A stretch of DNA of 64,000 bases from Antedon mediterranea (Eukaryota; Echinodermata; Crinoidea; Comatulida; Antedonidae). A program made the translations under genes and the position numbers. The stretch is taken from NCBI RefSeq assembly GCF_964355755.1, contig NC_092679.1, positions 10,284,932 through 10,348,931 of the forward strand. Direction: 5' to 3'. The notes beneath the pieces are model-generated. The model was not told the origin of the DNA. It did no database searches and worked only from the letters and a program-made list of their open reading frames with translations. Positions 29,960 to 44,900 of the stretch are shown one piece after another. Each line of letters begins with the position of its first letter. The stretch's first letter is position 1.

Positions 29960-32900
29960 ATGGATGAAACAACAGGACTAACTCTTTTAGCATTCGTGAT
30001 GTTTGTAGGCTGCTATGTGGCCGGATCTATTCCTTTGGCGTGTACACTCTCAGAGGTAGGTAGCCTACTAGTCTTTTAGCTAGGCCTAGCCTAGGCTAGG
30101 CTAGGTCAGCCTAGGCCCTAGAGGCTAGGCCTAGGCTATATAATATGCTAACTAGCGTCTCTCTATCTAGGCCCTAGGCCCTAGCCTAGAAGCTAGGCTG
30201 GGGAACGGTTCCAGGACGATTCGGCCCGCTTTTTAGTGGTCCCAAACGTCTCACTTTTAGACCAAATTCAATCATAATCATTTTTTGGGGTATTTATCAA
30301 GTTTTTAAATAAAGGTGTTTAACAATCTGTATTTTATTGATATTGACAATGTTGATATAATATATTATATATATAATAAATTACTAAAATAACCTAATTT
30401 TATATTCAATTTATTACCTCGAAAACCTTGTTTATTTCGTGCATTCGCCAAGCGGCCAACAGAGGGCGTTCGCATGACTAAAAAATGATCATTTTCGACA
30501 ATGTTTTCAAAGTGTTTGCTGTATTGCATCTTTATCCCTAGTAGTACTACCCATAGTCTCTCTGAAAATAAATTTTGGGGAAAAAAGCTTATTTTATGCT
30601 TATAAAATGCATATCAAAGCCGATAAATTTAAGTGTGCCAGGGCGGAATAGTCCCGGGCTGAATCGTTCCAGGGCTGAATTGTCCCAGGCCGAATCGTTC
30701 GAGGGCTGAATCGTCTCAGGGCCGAATCGTCTCATTACCCTGGGGACCGCGGACGATCGGTCGAGCCCAACAAGGTATTAACCGATTGACCCCTAAATGT
30801 CATCACATGAAACTGTTTCACTGTTGGAACTGTTCAAATTTTGTGCAATGAAACCGACAGCGGGATTAATATATCTTTACAAATACCTAATTTCCAGAGT
30901 CGGAGGACGTGCGTACAATGTTTCACGTTTCTTATTCATCTCTCTCTTGATCTTACCGCAAACCTTTTTTTAATAAAATCTACATTAGAGATAAATGTTT
31001 CGTTTGTAATTTATTATAAAATGACCTACAGGTTATTTGCTGTTTTTGGCCCAACTGTGTGGACGTTCGGGCCCATCTATGTGGACGAACGGGCCCATTC
31101 TAAAAATAAAGGGAAATTGATTGGTCCATGAAAATAAATTGGATTTATAATTGTCCACTGTAAAATAAACCTGTTTCTGCTAAACTGTATATTTTTGGTA
31201 GCAAAAAAAAACATAGAAATAAAATAAAAGCACATCAACCATGACATGCTTCAGAGTACAATCAACGATTAAGATGATCGGGCCCATAATGAAGAAATGG
31301 GCCCAATCGTCTCTATGATGAGCCCAATTGTCCGTGGGCTCAATCGTCCATGTGCCTCTCTCTCTCTCATTCACCTGCTGCGCAACGGTTATGGTGAGGT
31401 AACCATATTAATTAGGTGCAAAACTGCAATAGACAGACCTGAGAGACAAAGTGACTTCATGGCACACGTGAGAAAATTCTTCTGCTTGTGTGTTGATTCT
31501 TGCGTCAACCAATCAAATGACCTATGCCCTCCCGCCTGAGGACATAGGTCATACCATTTGTGAAGAGGGGTGTTCAATGAAAATTTCTACTTTTCGAGTT
31601 ATATCTAGCTCTTCGAGGAGAAAGGGCTATTGTCAGTGTATCCAGGTCTGTAAGCTAGCACTCATACTGTACACTACCACTGTTGGTTTGTGTAATTTAT
31701 GTTTTTAGTGCTGTACCCTTGGCAAAAAACCCATATACGATTTACATATTATGTTTTGTTTATGTTTCGTATACTGACGTTCACTACGTACACGAAACGT
31801 ATTCGGAAGTTCTTGCCCACATAATCAGCATACGAACCGTATACGGCATTTATAAACAAGTTCCTCCATATACGCTTTGTATACGACTCGTATACGACCC
31901 GAACTGCTGCATCATGATATTTTAATATTTGATATTTTGCCAGTAGACATTGTTTATTAATCTAAATCAATTTCTTGTCTACATACTAATTGATATGCTA
32001 TATGTGAATGTTATATTGAATATAAGCCTATTTTTAGTTAAAATGTTTAATTTAATTTTTGTAGTACGGTCATTGCATGGGAATTTTCTGATTAATACTA
32101 TACATATAATTTTATTTTATTTAAGCTATAATTATTGGTTTATAGCGCCAATTTATAAATAGGATATAGTTCATTTACTGTTCCGTATACGGCATTTTTA
32201 TCATGAATAAACAACTTATACGTCCGTATGATAAACGTATACGACTCCAACTCTTTGTAAAGCAACAGAGTGGAAATAAGGTAAACAGTGAAATCGTATA
32301 TGATCCGTATACGTTTTTAATGTATACGGATCGTATACTGCTTTTTTGCAAAGCGTATGCTAGCATAAACATAGTGATAAATTATATTTTTTCTTTGTAT
32401 TTTAACAGAGTAAAATGCGCTTTATTACAATTGTTGGTGCTGGACTTCTTGTAGGAACATCACTTGCTGTAATTATTCCAGAAGGTATACATACTATGTA
32501 TGCAGATCTTGAAAGTAAGTAAGTTAATATTAAGATTGGCAGATGTAAAAAAAATGGATTTCTCCCTAAAGAAAATAGCAATTAAAAACTTCTCAAAGCC
32601 TCGCCGGCGGCCAGTACTAGTGTAAAGTGTTGCTCAACAAGAACAAAATTCATTGATGACGAATGGTTATGACCACACCTTCCATTATTAGTAGGCCTTA
32701 AATTACAAGTTAATTTATAATTAATTAATACAGTACGTCTATGTTGGATTTAAACAAAAATTATTCAGACTTGAAACTGTCGTAACTGTACATCAAACTC
32801 CATTATTAGCTATTGTAACAACAACCTGCAGCAGAGGATCGGTGGAGGGTCAAGTTGTCTCAGGTCGTTTTGGAACATCGTCATCAGCATGAGAGAGGAG

Positions 32901-35900
32901 GATCGGAGGACACATACTGTAACATGTGCATGCCTGATCTTGTTGTTTTGTTTTTTAGTCATGCGCGATAATAAACTAGAAAGTATTTAAATAAATGCTA
33001 TTTTAGTTATAAATAAAAATAAATTATAATTAACATTTTAGGGTAATATAAGGAGATAATGTATGCAAGACTTTATTTAAAAGTTCATCTTCACTAAATT
33101 AAAGGTTAAACAAAACATAAAAAAGTACAGTTCAGCGAGAGTATCCATCCCCTGATCATACACACATGGATATAAACACACTGAGCAAATGAATTACGAA
33201 TAAAGTGATCCATCTCAATTTCCGTTGGAACAAAATTAATCGTACTTGTATTCTATTACTTCGACATTTACAGTATTTTAATTTTAACCAGTCCTTATTA
33301 TCCCATAATAAGTATAATATTTCATTCAAACGCATTTTTAAAACGAAACATTGTTCATTATATAGCGTAGTAAACAAACTTAGTGGAGTAGTACTGCGCG
33401 GTACACACACGTGGGTAAAAACAGCACCTACACAGCAAAAATTGTTGTATCGAGGAAATATCCTGCTGTCACCTATAATACCACAACATGTTAGTGAAAT
33501 TTAAAAAAGTGACATGTCTTTGAAGTTAAAAATATACCATTTTTTATATACCTAAGTGAATAAAAATTATAATATGTCTGGAAAGATCTTTTTTAATGGT
33601 TTATTTATACAGTATATGTTTATTAAATATTTTAATAGAAAACGCGAGTTAAAAAGGAGGTACAAAAGCCGGAGAGCAGAAATCCGCACGCTAAAAAGAA
33701 CTTTGGAAAACACCTACCCATTTTCAAAACATGATCGCACAGCGGCCATAATAGGTGGTGAAGTAATTTTGTATGTTATCATGTATTATTAAATACTCTT
33801 CATTTTGATATGTAAATCGGTTATTATTATTATGTACATCCGCCTCAAATGTCAATTTTTCGGATAACAATTTTGTAGTCTTTCTCATTATTAAAATCAG
33901 GCTAATTTAGTATTGAATTGAAGCTAATTTATATCTGTTTGATTAACCACATTGTTTTATTTGACTTTGCGTGGCCGTCGTGCGAAGAGGCCAACAAGAC
34001 CAAACAATGAAAAAAATAATCCCTACTACAGGGGGTTCAGTTCTCAGCTTATTACTAAATTACCATCGCCCAGGCAATGTGCATGGTATGCATGTATTAC
34101 CGCGTTAAATTATGATTGAATACCTCCGCAGTGGACTGTTCCATTAATTAATTAACTAATCTTCCCTGCACACGAGGCATGGCGAAGAATGTTGATCCTC
34201 ATGGAATATTTGCTTTTAAACCTTAATTTTACCAATTTATTAAATTATTATTTAATAAAGTGGAGTATTTATCAAGCTACTATTAAAGCAAATATTTGTC
34301 AGAAGATTGACCTCTAACTGTAAATGTGCAAGAAACTGTTATATGATGCAGCGTAAGTTACGCATACAAATTTTGTCTATCTGATGTCATGACGTCATCA
34401 TATGGCCAGTTGAAATCAAAAAGTCATATTTTCATCTCTTTCGTAAAAGAGAGCGCATTTAAAAGAGAGCGCAACTCACTTTACGTGCCCAAAATTTATC
34501 AAATTTTTATTAATGTAATTATTTAGATAATTATCTTCTAAAATACTTGTTATGTCTTTATAATACTGTATGTCAATTTGACGATGTCATCGTGTTAATA
34601 ATTGGATTTAAAAGATGGGTCTCATAATTTCATCTATGCTACACTGTATATTATAACAACAATGTATTCTGTAAATACTGTAATTTTGTGCACTTTGATG
34701 TTTTTGTGTAATATACTGTATGCTTTATGACACGAAATAGGTACAATTCAGCACACTGTAAACATATTTAATTCATATCATAGGCATAATAATTCATAAA
34801 ATCGCGCGTAAGTCAAGTTGTGCAACTCTGATGTTTTTAAAATTAAGAGGTGCACAACTTCACGTAAATGTCAATATGTTGACAAAGTTACGAAACTAGA
34901 TTTGAACTCTTCACCTTGATGAAAATTATTGTGCCATCCTGTGACCTGAAGTAAATGTTTGCAGTACTGAATTGTGCCATACAGCATACAGTATCAACCG
35001 TATACACTGTACAGAATACAATGTTATAAATACAATAGATAAAATTACGAGACCCATCTTTTATTCCAATTTTTAACACGATTACGTCATCAAAATGCAA
35101 CATGAAGATAGAGATTTCAAATGATGATTGTCTGTCTGAGCCAAATCATATTTAACTCAGAAGATAATTGTGTACGTAGAAATGATACAGCACGCTCTTT
35201 TAAACGTGATAAAAATTTACAAAAAAAATATCAAAATCTGACTTTTTGAATTTAACTGGCCATATGACGACATTCGATAGACAATATTTTTATATGAAAT
35301 CATATCTACAATTTAATTATTATGGAAGGTGTTGAATTCATACAGTATTAAAATGTTGTCTATTGGTTAAATTATTGGAACTTTATACTGTACCAGATTT
35401 TGTAACATTAGAAAGCTATAAAAAGTTTTAAGCAATCGAAATATTCTGACCAGGTGTGCACATTTGTACATACGCACAGCGCAGGGAACGTGTATGTATT
35501 TTAATTGCACGATTTGTGTTTTTCAAACTTCGTTTAACAACTTTATACATTGTTCAACTTGTCAACTTGAAATTGTGTTCTACAAGCATGTTCAACATGA
35601 CGGTTGTGCGCCTTAAAGTGTAAAAAAAATGTGAAAATGTTACAAAATATCTTTAAAAAATGATAAATTTCATCAGAATGCATGTTTACCCCCAATTTTA
35701 TTTTATTTTTGTTACACTTACAGTGCATGAATTTAATGTGCACATTTACATTTTGTTTGCGGGCAAATTACCACTAATTAGTATGGAATCACTGTATTAT
35801 TGTAATTACTATCTTGCAGAAGATACTGAAAAACATCATGTTGAAGAGGCAGAGAATGCAAAAGAACATGAGGCAGCAATTCCTGACCATACCCACTCAA

Positions 35901-38900
35901 GGCATGAACATTTGCACAGTACAGTGGGTATCTCACTTGTTCTTGGATTTGTTTTCATGTTAATTATAGATCAGTGCGCCGGTGGACATGGTGCTTCACC
36001 AGGTATTAAATTTGATTTTGTTAGAAATTCAATTCACAACCAACTGAATAAAAATAAAATCAAAGAAACTTTTACAATTTTAGATCTAAAAACAGACTAG
36101 ATTTGAACTCGTCACTGTGATGAGTTTTGGTTATTTGCGCAAAGGGCAACATGTATCCCATCCTATTCTTCTTGAAAATTTAATTTTGCGCATTTTAACA
36201 TTTGGAACTCCCGGTACGACGCCTGCGACAACAACACACTCGTAAGGTATCAGTTTGTTTTGTTTCTATTGTTTAGGCCTACCATCATATTTATGTAATC
36301 TGAACCCGCCCGTTACTGTATGTAAATTGTAAAAAAGTTTATTTTTTCTCTATTGTTAATAGGCAAACAATAAATAAGAAAGTTTATAGAATTCATGTAA
36401 ATTGTTTTTCCTTGGGGTTTTGTACATGTGTTTAGAGTTCGCATCATATTATTTTATATAATGTGAGGCGTGCAGCGAGAAGTGTACAGTACAGGGAGGC
36501 TAGAATAGAGAGCTACCCACAAAAAAAAAACATATCATGTTTTGTGAATTTCAAGTGTTTGCGAAAGATATTGTTGGGTCTTTTCTACCTTGTTTTTTTT
36601 AATGAGTTTTCTCAATACTTAATAAATGACTTAAAAATATATATAAACAAACCCTGAAATAAAACAAGGCCTATCATATGAGCACAAACAAGTAAACTAG
36701 GCCTAGTAGTAGTAGTAGTAGTAGTATTTTCAATCACAGACATACTTTAATTGCACTATGATAAATAAATCGATTTTTTATTTCAAATAGGCCTATATTG
36801 TGTTATATAAAATGATGTTATCCTGTACTGTAATTCCAGTTATTGTCTGTTTGATAACAATAATATATATGAACAAAACATCAACAAATTATAAATACAG
36901 TTCGCTGCAGTTGAATTACTCAATGCAGTAATGCCCGAGTGAATATGGACAGTATTGGTACCTATGTATATTATACGCGAGTCACGTAATTTTCAGACCT
37001 GTGTAAAATGTTTAGGCTTGGTATGATATGTAGTCAGTACTTTAGGAAACATGGTGTACGATACACAAATGCCCTCCTGGCACGACGGTGGAAGCACTCA
37101 TTCAAGTCTAGGCCTAGGGCCTAGTCGTCTGTGACAGCCGGAGAATTGTTTATCTACTACTAGGCCTAGTACAGTATATAAATATTGTGAATTACAAAAT
37201 ATATTTAATTACAGTTAGGGGCCTAGTACACAAGGCCTAACTGTGTGGTACTGTATATTAGAAATAAAAACATTTTGAACTCAACCAAGTGACCCGCTCA
37301 ATCATATCATATTCATAGCCCCCATAGGCTATACTGATGAGTTGAGTATGACATAAATACGAAGCTTGCATTGATTAGGCCTAGCTAGGCCAACTGTAGG
37401 CTTCCATAGGCTTGGAACAATATTATAAGGTGGTCAACGTTTATTTATTTTTCATTTTTTAAACCACTATTTTTTAAACATTTAAATAACCCGTAACATT
37501 CATCACTTTAAATACTAATAATGATATTAACAATTGATTTTGATATTCATGTGTTTTAAGTTACAGTAATTGCGCATGCATGATATGTATGTTAACGAAC
37601 AAATAAAAAATATTTTTTTTTTTTTTTTCAACGACAGGTGACGATAAGGATGTGTTTATACAACACGCTTCTTATTTACACGCATGTTCGTAGGATGCGT
37701 GTTATCATCAAGGTCAATCCCCTAACCTGCATCGTTCATACATAAAAAATGAACTACCGTGTTAAACGTTCGTGTGTGCTTTGTGAACAGGAAGTTTCGT
37801 CAGATACAATAGTATTAGGCCAAAAAAAAAATGATTGTGACCGACCCTAAAGTGACGAAAATGAAGGCCAGCTTTTTTTTATTTGTGAGCCAAACTGCAA
37901 TCGCGAAACCAAACAGGCTAGTGAAAATATATTGTCTTATTCGCCAAATTGGCGATCTTATTCGCCAAATTGGCGAATATATTTCACCTCTGCCAGACGT
38001 GTCAAAAAGAAGTGTGCAACCAACCGTGACTCAATCATGTGATAACCGGAATACTCGATTATCAATTTTGGGGGGGATCAAAGTTTTAACTAAATAAACG
38101 CTTTGATTACACAGTGGTTTGACAGGTTTTTAATAGTTATCACATTTTTAAACACCCTCATAATTAATTGATTCTACCAATGTTGATCTGCAAAGAACAA
38201 CAGATCGTACATCGCACGAGGTTGTTAAGGCGGTGTTTTTTGGTTTTACCAAAGAATATATATATTCTTTGATTTTACTGATACTGAGTACTACGATCTG
38301 ATTACGAACTTGTTAAATGATGAGTCGCCAAGCAAGTAGGCCTATACATTTAATAAAAATTTACCTAAGATTGTCGTAAGCTCTTTTGTTTAAACTTGTT
38401 ATTTATATAGCGATATAATCCACCCGTTCCGGAATGCACGTTAAGCCTCTAGCCTTACTCCTCGCGATCGATCGATGTCTCTCCTGGTGGGGAATTACTT
38501 TAAAAACGATAAAAGATAATACACAAGCGGCATCTTTTGAATACTTATTTTGGTATCAGTCCTTCTTGAATACTGTAGGCATAGGCTAGGCTGTTGATTA
38601 TTACCATGGAGATGATATAATATCCGACGAAAGCTGGTTAGTAATAATTTATTACATTGGAGGAACAACCCGAGGCTACTTAAAAAGGCTCCTTCAGCTA
38701 CTCCAACCGGCCAAATTTGGCCGGTCGTCAAGTAGCCTTTTCAAGTAGCCTTTCCAGATGGTATAGTCATTACACGGAATCCATTTCTGTAAATACAACA
38801 CGCCAACGTCGATGCGTGTAAATTTAGCGTGTTGTATAAACGGGCCCTAAGTACGGATTTCAACCCAGAAAACATTGTATTAGATTATATATTAATTATT

Positions 38901-41900
38901 TCTATTATCATGTTAATTAATTAATTGGATTATGTGAACAAATACTGTAATAAAATATTAAATCAATTTTAAAAATCTCATCTTTCTAAGTGAAAACCTT
39001 TTTCAAAATTGCAAAGTTTGCGCGATTTATTATTGTTTGTAGCTCCATGGTTATAGTATAAGGCGGTGGCCTTATGTGACCTAGTGCAATATATTGAATG
39101 TTATTGAAAGATCATAATGCACAATTACGGAAGAACAGACGAAAATCAATTAATAGATCCTGTTTAAGCAAAAAATTGATTTGGTAATCTCGGTGGGAAA
39201 GGGGGTTTGGAAGATACGGTGACGGTTGACAAATCACAGTGCATGATACGATATTATTCAATCCAATGGAATTGTATGAAATGTACTTTAGGCCTAATGA
39301 TTGCAATGCAAGGATCCGATTGAAAAACTGAATTTGTATTTTTATAATGGTTACAAAATCGCCATCTGATGTTGAAATATTTATTTGAAATAACAATTAC
39401 AGAAAAGATTATAGATTGGTATACAATATTCTTTTAATAATTGAATCAAAAATTTGAAATTCTACGTCAAATGACAATATGACAAACCCTTTATTCTTTA
39501 TCGCACATTTGCATTTTTCGCTTTTTGTGTCGGCTAATGGCATCGATAGATTGCAGGCATCTTTTCCAAGCATTCCCCTGCAACCCATGAGGAATCGGCG
39601 ATCTTAAAGGCACAGTACACTGCTTAACTTTGGCCATTATTGCCGGATCGAGTTTATTAGCCCACTGTTTACCTGATGTATTACAGCGCTCACGTTCTTC
39701 TTCAGTGCTTGTGGTGGTAGTTGTGCTGTTGAACTTATCCCCTCTTTGCATTTGACGATATGCTTCCGTCACCTATCTAAACGACGGAGCTCTGGTACTC
39801 GGACATTAGGGAGGTTTCGCAACCTTACCAATACGATAACGAATACGATAACGAAAACGGATACGTCATACATTTGTGAAACTTTTGAGATGATCCCCAT
39901 TTCATATTCGTAATGCGTATTCGTGCTGACGAATATCACCAGTCATATTCGTAACTACAAAACGAGTATAGTTTTTGATCTATTTTGCACATTTTGCATT
40001 TGAATCAGGAATGATGCATGATTATGATTTAATTATAGATTTATTGAAAGTAATTTACTAAAGTAATTTACTAAAATGCCAAGTCAATTTTGATAAATAG
40101 GAGTTTTTAAAGTCCTCACTCGCTTTGATGTTACGCTAGGCCTAGGCAGCCAAGCACCAAGCAACACGTACCTGTGCTTCGCTCAAATTTACCGCAGTCA
40201 TTTTGGACGCGCCTCAATATTTCGTTGTCATGCGAAACAGATTTTGTTATGGCTTACGAAAACGAATACGTGTGGGTGACGTATCCGTTTTCGTTATTGT
40301 ATTCGTAAGATTGCGAAACCTCTCTACTGTCCTTATTTAACCAACACGTTGACCCATAGCCTATCCATTGTACAAGTCTACGGTTGCTTCACCTTAGCCC
40401 GCAGCCACACCCCACATGTACAGTATCAATTGCCTGAACTACAGCACCATGGTATTGGTAATGATAATGTAATATTTCTAATCTGCTATTAACTAATTTC
40501 AAGGATGCAAGTGACGGCCGAAGGATCGGTTGATACGTACTCTCATCCCTCCCCCTGAAAAAAAATTTAGATTTAAGTTTTCAACATGATTCATTAGTCG
40601 TCTTCATCTTCTTCTTCATTCTTTGGTTTGTCTGTTTGGTCTTTCTTCCATCTCTTAGCCAGTGCCAATAGTTTGAGACTTGGTTGGTTAGCTTCATCAG
40701 TTAGGAAAATATAATCATAATCCACTAAATCCCTCCTCTCAAACCCAATTCTGTTTTCGCTTTTCATTATTCTTGTAAGAAATTGGTAAGTCGAAATCCT
40801 CAAATATTCATAAAATGATGGAATATTGTTTTCCACAAACAAATTCCTCGCAATAACAAATCTGGGTTGTCCCAACAACCTCCGGAAAGCATCATTATAA
40901 CAAACCTTAAGTCGGTCGATATCTTTTTAAAAACGATTAGACCATAAAGGAGAACAGTACGTTAATACAATGATCTGAACAAAAAACATTTGATTGATTT
41001 GGAGCAGTATGAAAATTACATTACATAAAACATTACCTCTAATACATAGAGATCTATATTGGCGTTTTATATCTGCCTCATCTCTTAGATTCGAAGTTAA
41101 AATATGGCCTAAGTACGTAAAATGATTAACATACTCCAGCGCCTTATCACCCAATACTGTTTTAGGAGTCCCATAGATTCTAGGAATAGTGGGACAAAAC
41201 AGCATACAGTTAGACTTTTTATTATTATAAATAATATCATGCTCAGATGTAAAACCTACACACGTGTTAATCAGTTTTTGAAGGCCTGGGGCAGAGGGAG
41301 CTAACACAACCAAATCATCAGCATAGCATAAATGAAAAGTGAGCGTACCATCTAGATAAATATAATTATTAATATAAAATGTTATTATTATATATTAATA
41401 TAAAAAAACAATAAATTTCGTGGGGTCGCGATCAAAACACAAACATTGTAGGTTCGCAATAAAAAAACAATGCCCCATACGTAGGCTAGGCTACGTGTGG
41501 GAACAAAGCAGTAATTAATAGCTGTAACTGTACATCAACGAAAGATGAATACATTTTAACACATAAAAATAAAAAATGTGTAGTCGGAAAGCAGCTGAAA
41601 ATCCTCGCCACTGGTCTGATCCACATTTGCAATAGCGGGGAGTAAAGAAATGTACTAAAATAACAGGATTATGCTTTTTTACAGGAGATGGAGATAAAAT
41701 TAGAAGAGACAATATGACGGCAACATTGGGATTAGTAGTCCATGCAGCAGCAGATGGTATAGCAATGGGAGCTGCTGCATCTACATCAAGAGTAGATGTG
41801 GAAACCATAGTATTTATTGCTATTATGCTTCATAAGGTATGTTTTTTTAATCTATATATAAAAAGCAAACATGCACGCCGCCGTGCAACATATCCTATCT

Positions 41901-44900
41901 TGTCTGAATTTGCACCCAACATCCATCTTGCTACGGAGATGGTCATGGTCTATATGAAAAGTTTGTAAATATTTTTTTTTTGTCACTTTTATTTCAGTTT
42001 ACTGTACAAATTATTGAAATATATACAAGTTCTCTACTGTATATGTGACCCGATCTGGCAAAACCCTCTCTTTGTCGGCAATTCAAAATTCACCTAATCA
42101 GTCAAAATACGTCCAAATCGACTACCCTGGCAGATTACATGTTTTTGCATTTTCGAAATATTTCACTATCTAAGAATACGTCTACCTGATTTAAACTCCC
42201 GAAATTTAACTAAAATTATGAAAAAAGAGAGTTTTAAAAACATGTTTTTTCCTCAAGCCTAACAATTTATTCACGATCTACGCTAAAATTTTGCGTAAAT
42301 TCAGTTGAAAGTTGCTGAGTTTTACGACATTTTGATCGCCAGTTCGCTGCACAATGTTGAAAGGTCACCCATCAAAATAAAGCTCATCCATTTGACATTC
42401 CAAATATGGAAGTTTTAGGGCGGAGTTTAAAGAAGGAACCAATGAAAACTTTGATTTACTATGACATCATTTCAGAAAATTCGGTTCTTCGAAGTTTCTG
42501 GAACAGCGAACTGCGTGTGTTGCTATGGCGCATCATCGCAATAACAAACGTTATTGGTCAACGCGCTAGATGTTATACGCTCTACGCGCGGAAATAAAAA
42601 GTTGTTTACATTTTTGTGAGGTTATTTTTATTTTACACACAGCATGTCGTAAATTGGAATAAAAACGATTTTAATATTCAAAGTAAAGTGTTCTGCAATA
42701 GCTGTAGTGTGTATTTGTTTATTCCATAGTAAAATAGACAAGTCAAAAACAATTCACGTCATAAATTCAATTGTATTTTCTATATTTTTTTGGGCTAGTA
42801 GGCCCTAGGCCTAATTTTATTATGGTTGTAGGCCTACTACTCACTGGGCCTAGCTTTATATTATTGTCAATAGTTTTATTTATACATTTTATATATCCAA
42901 TCGGCTCTTAATTATTTATTTAATTTATTGTCCATTCCTTTCATATTAAATGTTTTTTTAAATCATTGGATTCAAGCCCAAACATCACAGCGAATCTTCC
43001 ACGTTATAAAAAAAAACAAATGTAATCGTCAATACAGTGTAATGTTAGCTTGCAATTAGCTGTGACTCTGCAAGGCGCCTAACTTGTCTAGACTAACGCT
43101 AGCCCCCGTGTCGATGCACCGCTGCCATACACGGCCTGATGAACACCCATCATCAGTAGGTCTTAATACAGGCGATGACGGCGAAAATCTGAATAGGGGC
43201 GGCTAGGCCTAGGCCTGCTTGGTTTTTTGCCGTTGATATCGTAAACACTTCCGAAACCAGTTAACATTAACTTGGTAGTTATAATGCTGCTTTTCAATAG
43301 TGCAAAATAGTTAATTCGAGTGACTAAATAGGTTAAAACGGCGTCTGAAATCAGTCAAATTGAACATAGTGTCCACGCTGCTGCTATATCGCACACACTT
43401 CCTGGAATGACGTCATTGCGCCTTAGACCAAAATAGCGCGTTGCTACGGAGTGAGTTTTCAGCGCGTATCAAAAAGAATTTCATTGCAAACTTCAAACGC
43501 GATTTTCTCGTAAACTAATTGAATGATTTGTAAGTTTTTAAAATATAATAACTTTTTAAATATTTACTCAATTTTTATGAAATAAACACCATTGCAAAGC
43601 TTATGATTCAAATAATCCAAATATATAAAAAAATACAAAATGAATATTTCCGACAAAAGTAGGGTTTTGCCAGATCGGGTCACATATAATTATAAGGCAT
43701 GTAATATGTATATTGTCTTGTATTTTTAAAATAAAACACAAGGTTATGTTCTCCATCTTTTCTCGTCACATGCAAGGTGCATTGTGATTATTGTTAAAAC
43801 GTTTGTTTTTTTAGTGACATAGGCCTAGTATATTTAAAAAATAAATAAATAAAATTTACAATTAATAAAAACATTTGCTTATGACCTACATATAGTATAT
43901 ATACAGACATGCTGAATATTGCAGATTTCATATATTATTACAATTGTCTAAAAACATAATCAAGGGTTACATTTAAAATCTCTTGAAATAAAAAAGGGCT
44001 ACATATTTATATTAAAACTTATACAGCATATTTCATGTTAATATAAAATACAATTGTAAATCGTAGGGAAGAGAGATCTCTAGCACATATATATTTTAAT
44101 TATTCAATTGGTCAAATATCTTGTCTTTACTGTTTTTCCATTTTTGATCAGTATAAAAGGTATACGAATACTCATTATTTATGAGGTTTATAATTTCATT
44201 TCAGACCCCAAATATTTGCAGATTCTTTTTTTTCTGTCGTTTCTAGTTCTTTATATAGAGGATTTATGCCAGTTCTTATACTATGACGTTATCCAAATTC
44301 CTTCACTTGCACTGATGAAGGGCTAGTGTTGCCCGAAAGCTCTGCTAACTTTTCTGGCAGAATTTAACAAGGTGTTGAAATATAGAGATTTTCCCTCAAT
44401 TAGTAATTTGTAAATTTGTTTTCCTATAAGTGTTGAGACTTGTATTTCCTCTTTTTGCAGCTTTGATGCAACGTCCTGTAGAATGTAAAATTAAATAATT
44501 GTTGGAAAACTGGGTGATATCTGGATTTGTATTTAGCCCTCCAACACTGCGTTGTTTAGAAAAATACTGTTGAAACGGATCCTGGTTGAACTTACGGCTC
44601 AAATAAATTCTACTCCTGGTACTTCAAGCAACAACTTAGTGAGCTCAACAGAATTAAAATGAAAATTAATTTAAATATTTTTATTTGCACACATAAAAAG
44701 ATATTGCTATTGTGATGACCCAATTCAAGCTGTTAACGGGTCACAAACTTAATTATAATTGTTTATACCTTTTATCCGTAAGCCAGTAAGTGTTTGTTCG
44801 CTTAAACAGCATTTTGCGTTTCCCGTTCCCACTGTAGACTGATTTTCCCAGTCGTCGATGTATTTCAAAAACACGTCTGTCAGCCACTGAGAATGTAAAA

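Noticed and set aside
33205-33792. Two plus-strand ORFs of 78-99 codons in SLC39A9 intron 2
   Set aside because: AT-rich, no domain, no splice context; judged chance.
35660-35819. N-terminal extension of the ORF that contains SLC39A9 exon 3
   Set aside because: The segment before 35820 is intron and Helentron-derived; the acceptor at 35818-35819 fits the phase from exon 2, so it is not coding.
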